From positions 2,374,556-2,438,555 of the forward strand of contig NZ_MRSV01000001.1 in the NCBI RefSeq assembly GCF_001909285.1: a stretch of DNA of 64,000 nt, written 5' to 3'. The translations under genes were made by a program, and so were the position numbers. Shown in pieces: positions 63,765 to 64,000 of the stretch. The notes under the pieces are model-generated. The model made no database searches. It was not told the DNA's origin and worked only from the letters and a program-made list of their open reading frames with translations. Position 1 is the stretch's first letter. The number at the start of each line of letters is the position of its first letter. Origin of the DNA: Exiguobacterium profundum (GTDB lineage Bacteria; Bacillota; Bacilli; Exiguobacteriales; Exiguobacteriaceae).

Positions 63765-63780
63765 ATGAATCAGCATTCAT
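63765..63780. promoter_or_regulatory. Candidate FadR-type operator upstream of etfBA
   Basis: A perfect inverted repeat ATGAAT-CAGC-ATTCAT, inside a second overlapping near-palindrome TCATTCATGAATCA. The TGAAT/ATTCA half sites resemble the B. subtilis FadR box (TGAATGA-N4-TCATTCA). It sits between etfB and the TetR-type gene. Confidence 0.5.
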
Positions 63781-63807
63781 TTTTTGAGCTAGTGATAGGG
63801 CTCACTG

Positions 63808-64000
63808 TTACGTAAGCCCTTTTTTCAACATATGGTGCACATTTGGAAGCGTCGACAACAGATCATACTTGAAGCCGCTCGCCATCCAACTCGTCACAAC
63901 CTCATCGATTGTGCCGAAAATCATTTGACGGGCGAGTCGATAGTCTAAATCCTTGTCAAACTCTCCTGTCTCGATTCCATGTTTGACGACAGAATCGATT
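63808..64000 (-). CDS. TetR family regulator, FadR-like (partial, C-terminal part)
   Basis: About 63 C-terminal codons are visible, from IDSVVKHGIETGEF through ARQMIFGTIDEVVTSWM to a TAA at 63808-63810. The pattern matches the ligand-binding end of FadR/YsiA, the TetR-type repressor of fatty-acid degradation found upstream of etfBA in B. subtilis. The DNA-binding domain is outside the window. Identity rests on these residues and on synteny. Confidence 0.75.
   Translation of the reverse strand, partial: IDSVVKHGIETGEFDKDLDYRLARQMIFGTIDEVVTSWMASGFKYDLLSTLPNVHHMLKKGLT

Noticed and set aside
1-64000. CRISPR array or insertion sequence
   Set aside because: No regularly spaced repeats, transposase motifs or terminal inverted repeats were found anywhere in the window.

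Overview
The window looks like chromosome of a low-GC-phylum Gram-positive, most probably Exiguobacterium (Bacillales). Gene order follows the Bacillus subtilis segment minD/mreDCB - radC - maf - comC - folC - valS - hem - engB/lon - clpX - tig - ysoA and then ysnB - rdgB - rph - racE - ysmA - sdhBAC - yslB - uvrC - trxA - etfAB - fadR. The sporulation and germination genes interleaved there in B. subtilis (spoIIB, spoIID, spoVID, gerM, gerE) are absent, as expected for a non-sporulating relative. Almost everything is on the minus strand. Base composition is near 50% GC. No phage, insertion sequence or CRISPR array was seen.

Left part (1-5.6 kb): rod-shape operon mreB-mreC-mreD (mreD runs off the edge), three small or unknown genes, then maf-radC. 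Next (5.6-17.6 kb), where B. subtilis has comC, lies a full type IV pilus locus: a VanW-like envelope protein, a small membrane protein, PilB, PilT, PilC, a major pilin under its own promoter, prepilin peptidase, a PilM-PilN fusion and a PilO-like protein. Three minor pilin-like genes diverge from it. No secretin is present, as expected for a single-membrane cell. Facing the minor pilins is a two-gene unit encoding a 1244-residue secreted multidomain protein and a small anchored ankyrin-like protein.

Middle (22-43.5 kb): folC, selO, a small accessory cluster (lipoprotein, GNAT, two paralogous small proteins), valS behind a T-box with a GUC specifier, the haem operon hemA-C-D-B-L (no hemX, with an internal terminator after hemA), an AI-2E-type permease, engB, lon, clpX, tig and a ysoA-like gene.

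The most unusual element is at 43.6-44.0 kb: a tRNA-Arg(UCU) gene interrupted inside its anticodon by a 280-nt ORF-less group I intron, with P2, P3, P7, P8 and P9 pairings readable from the sequence, a strong promoter and a terminator.

Right part (44-64 kb): phosphodiesterase, rdgB, rph, murI, ptsH, thioesterase, sdhCAB with a candidate cre site, yslB, an aminoglycoside-nucleotidyltransferase-like gene overlapping uvrC, an FAD disulfide oxidoreductase, the seven-gene Mrp Na+/H+ antiporter operon, trxA, etfB-etfA with a candidate FadR-type operator, and the 3' end of a TetR/FadR-like regulator.
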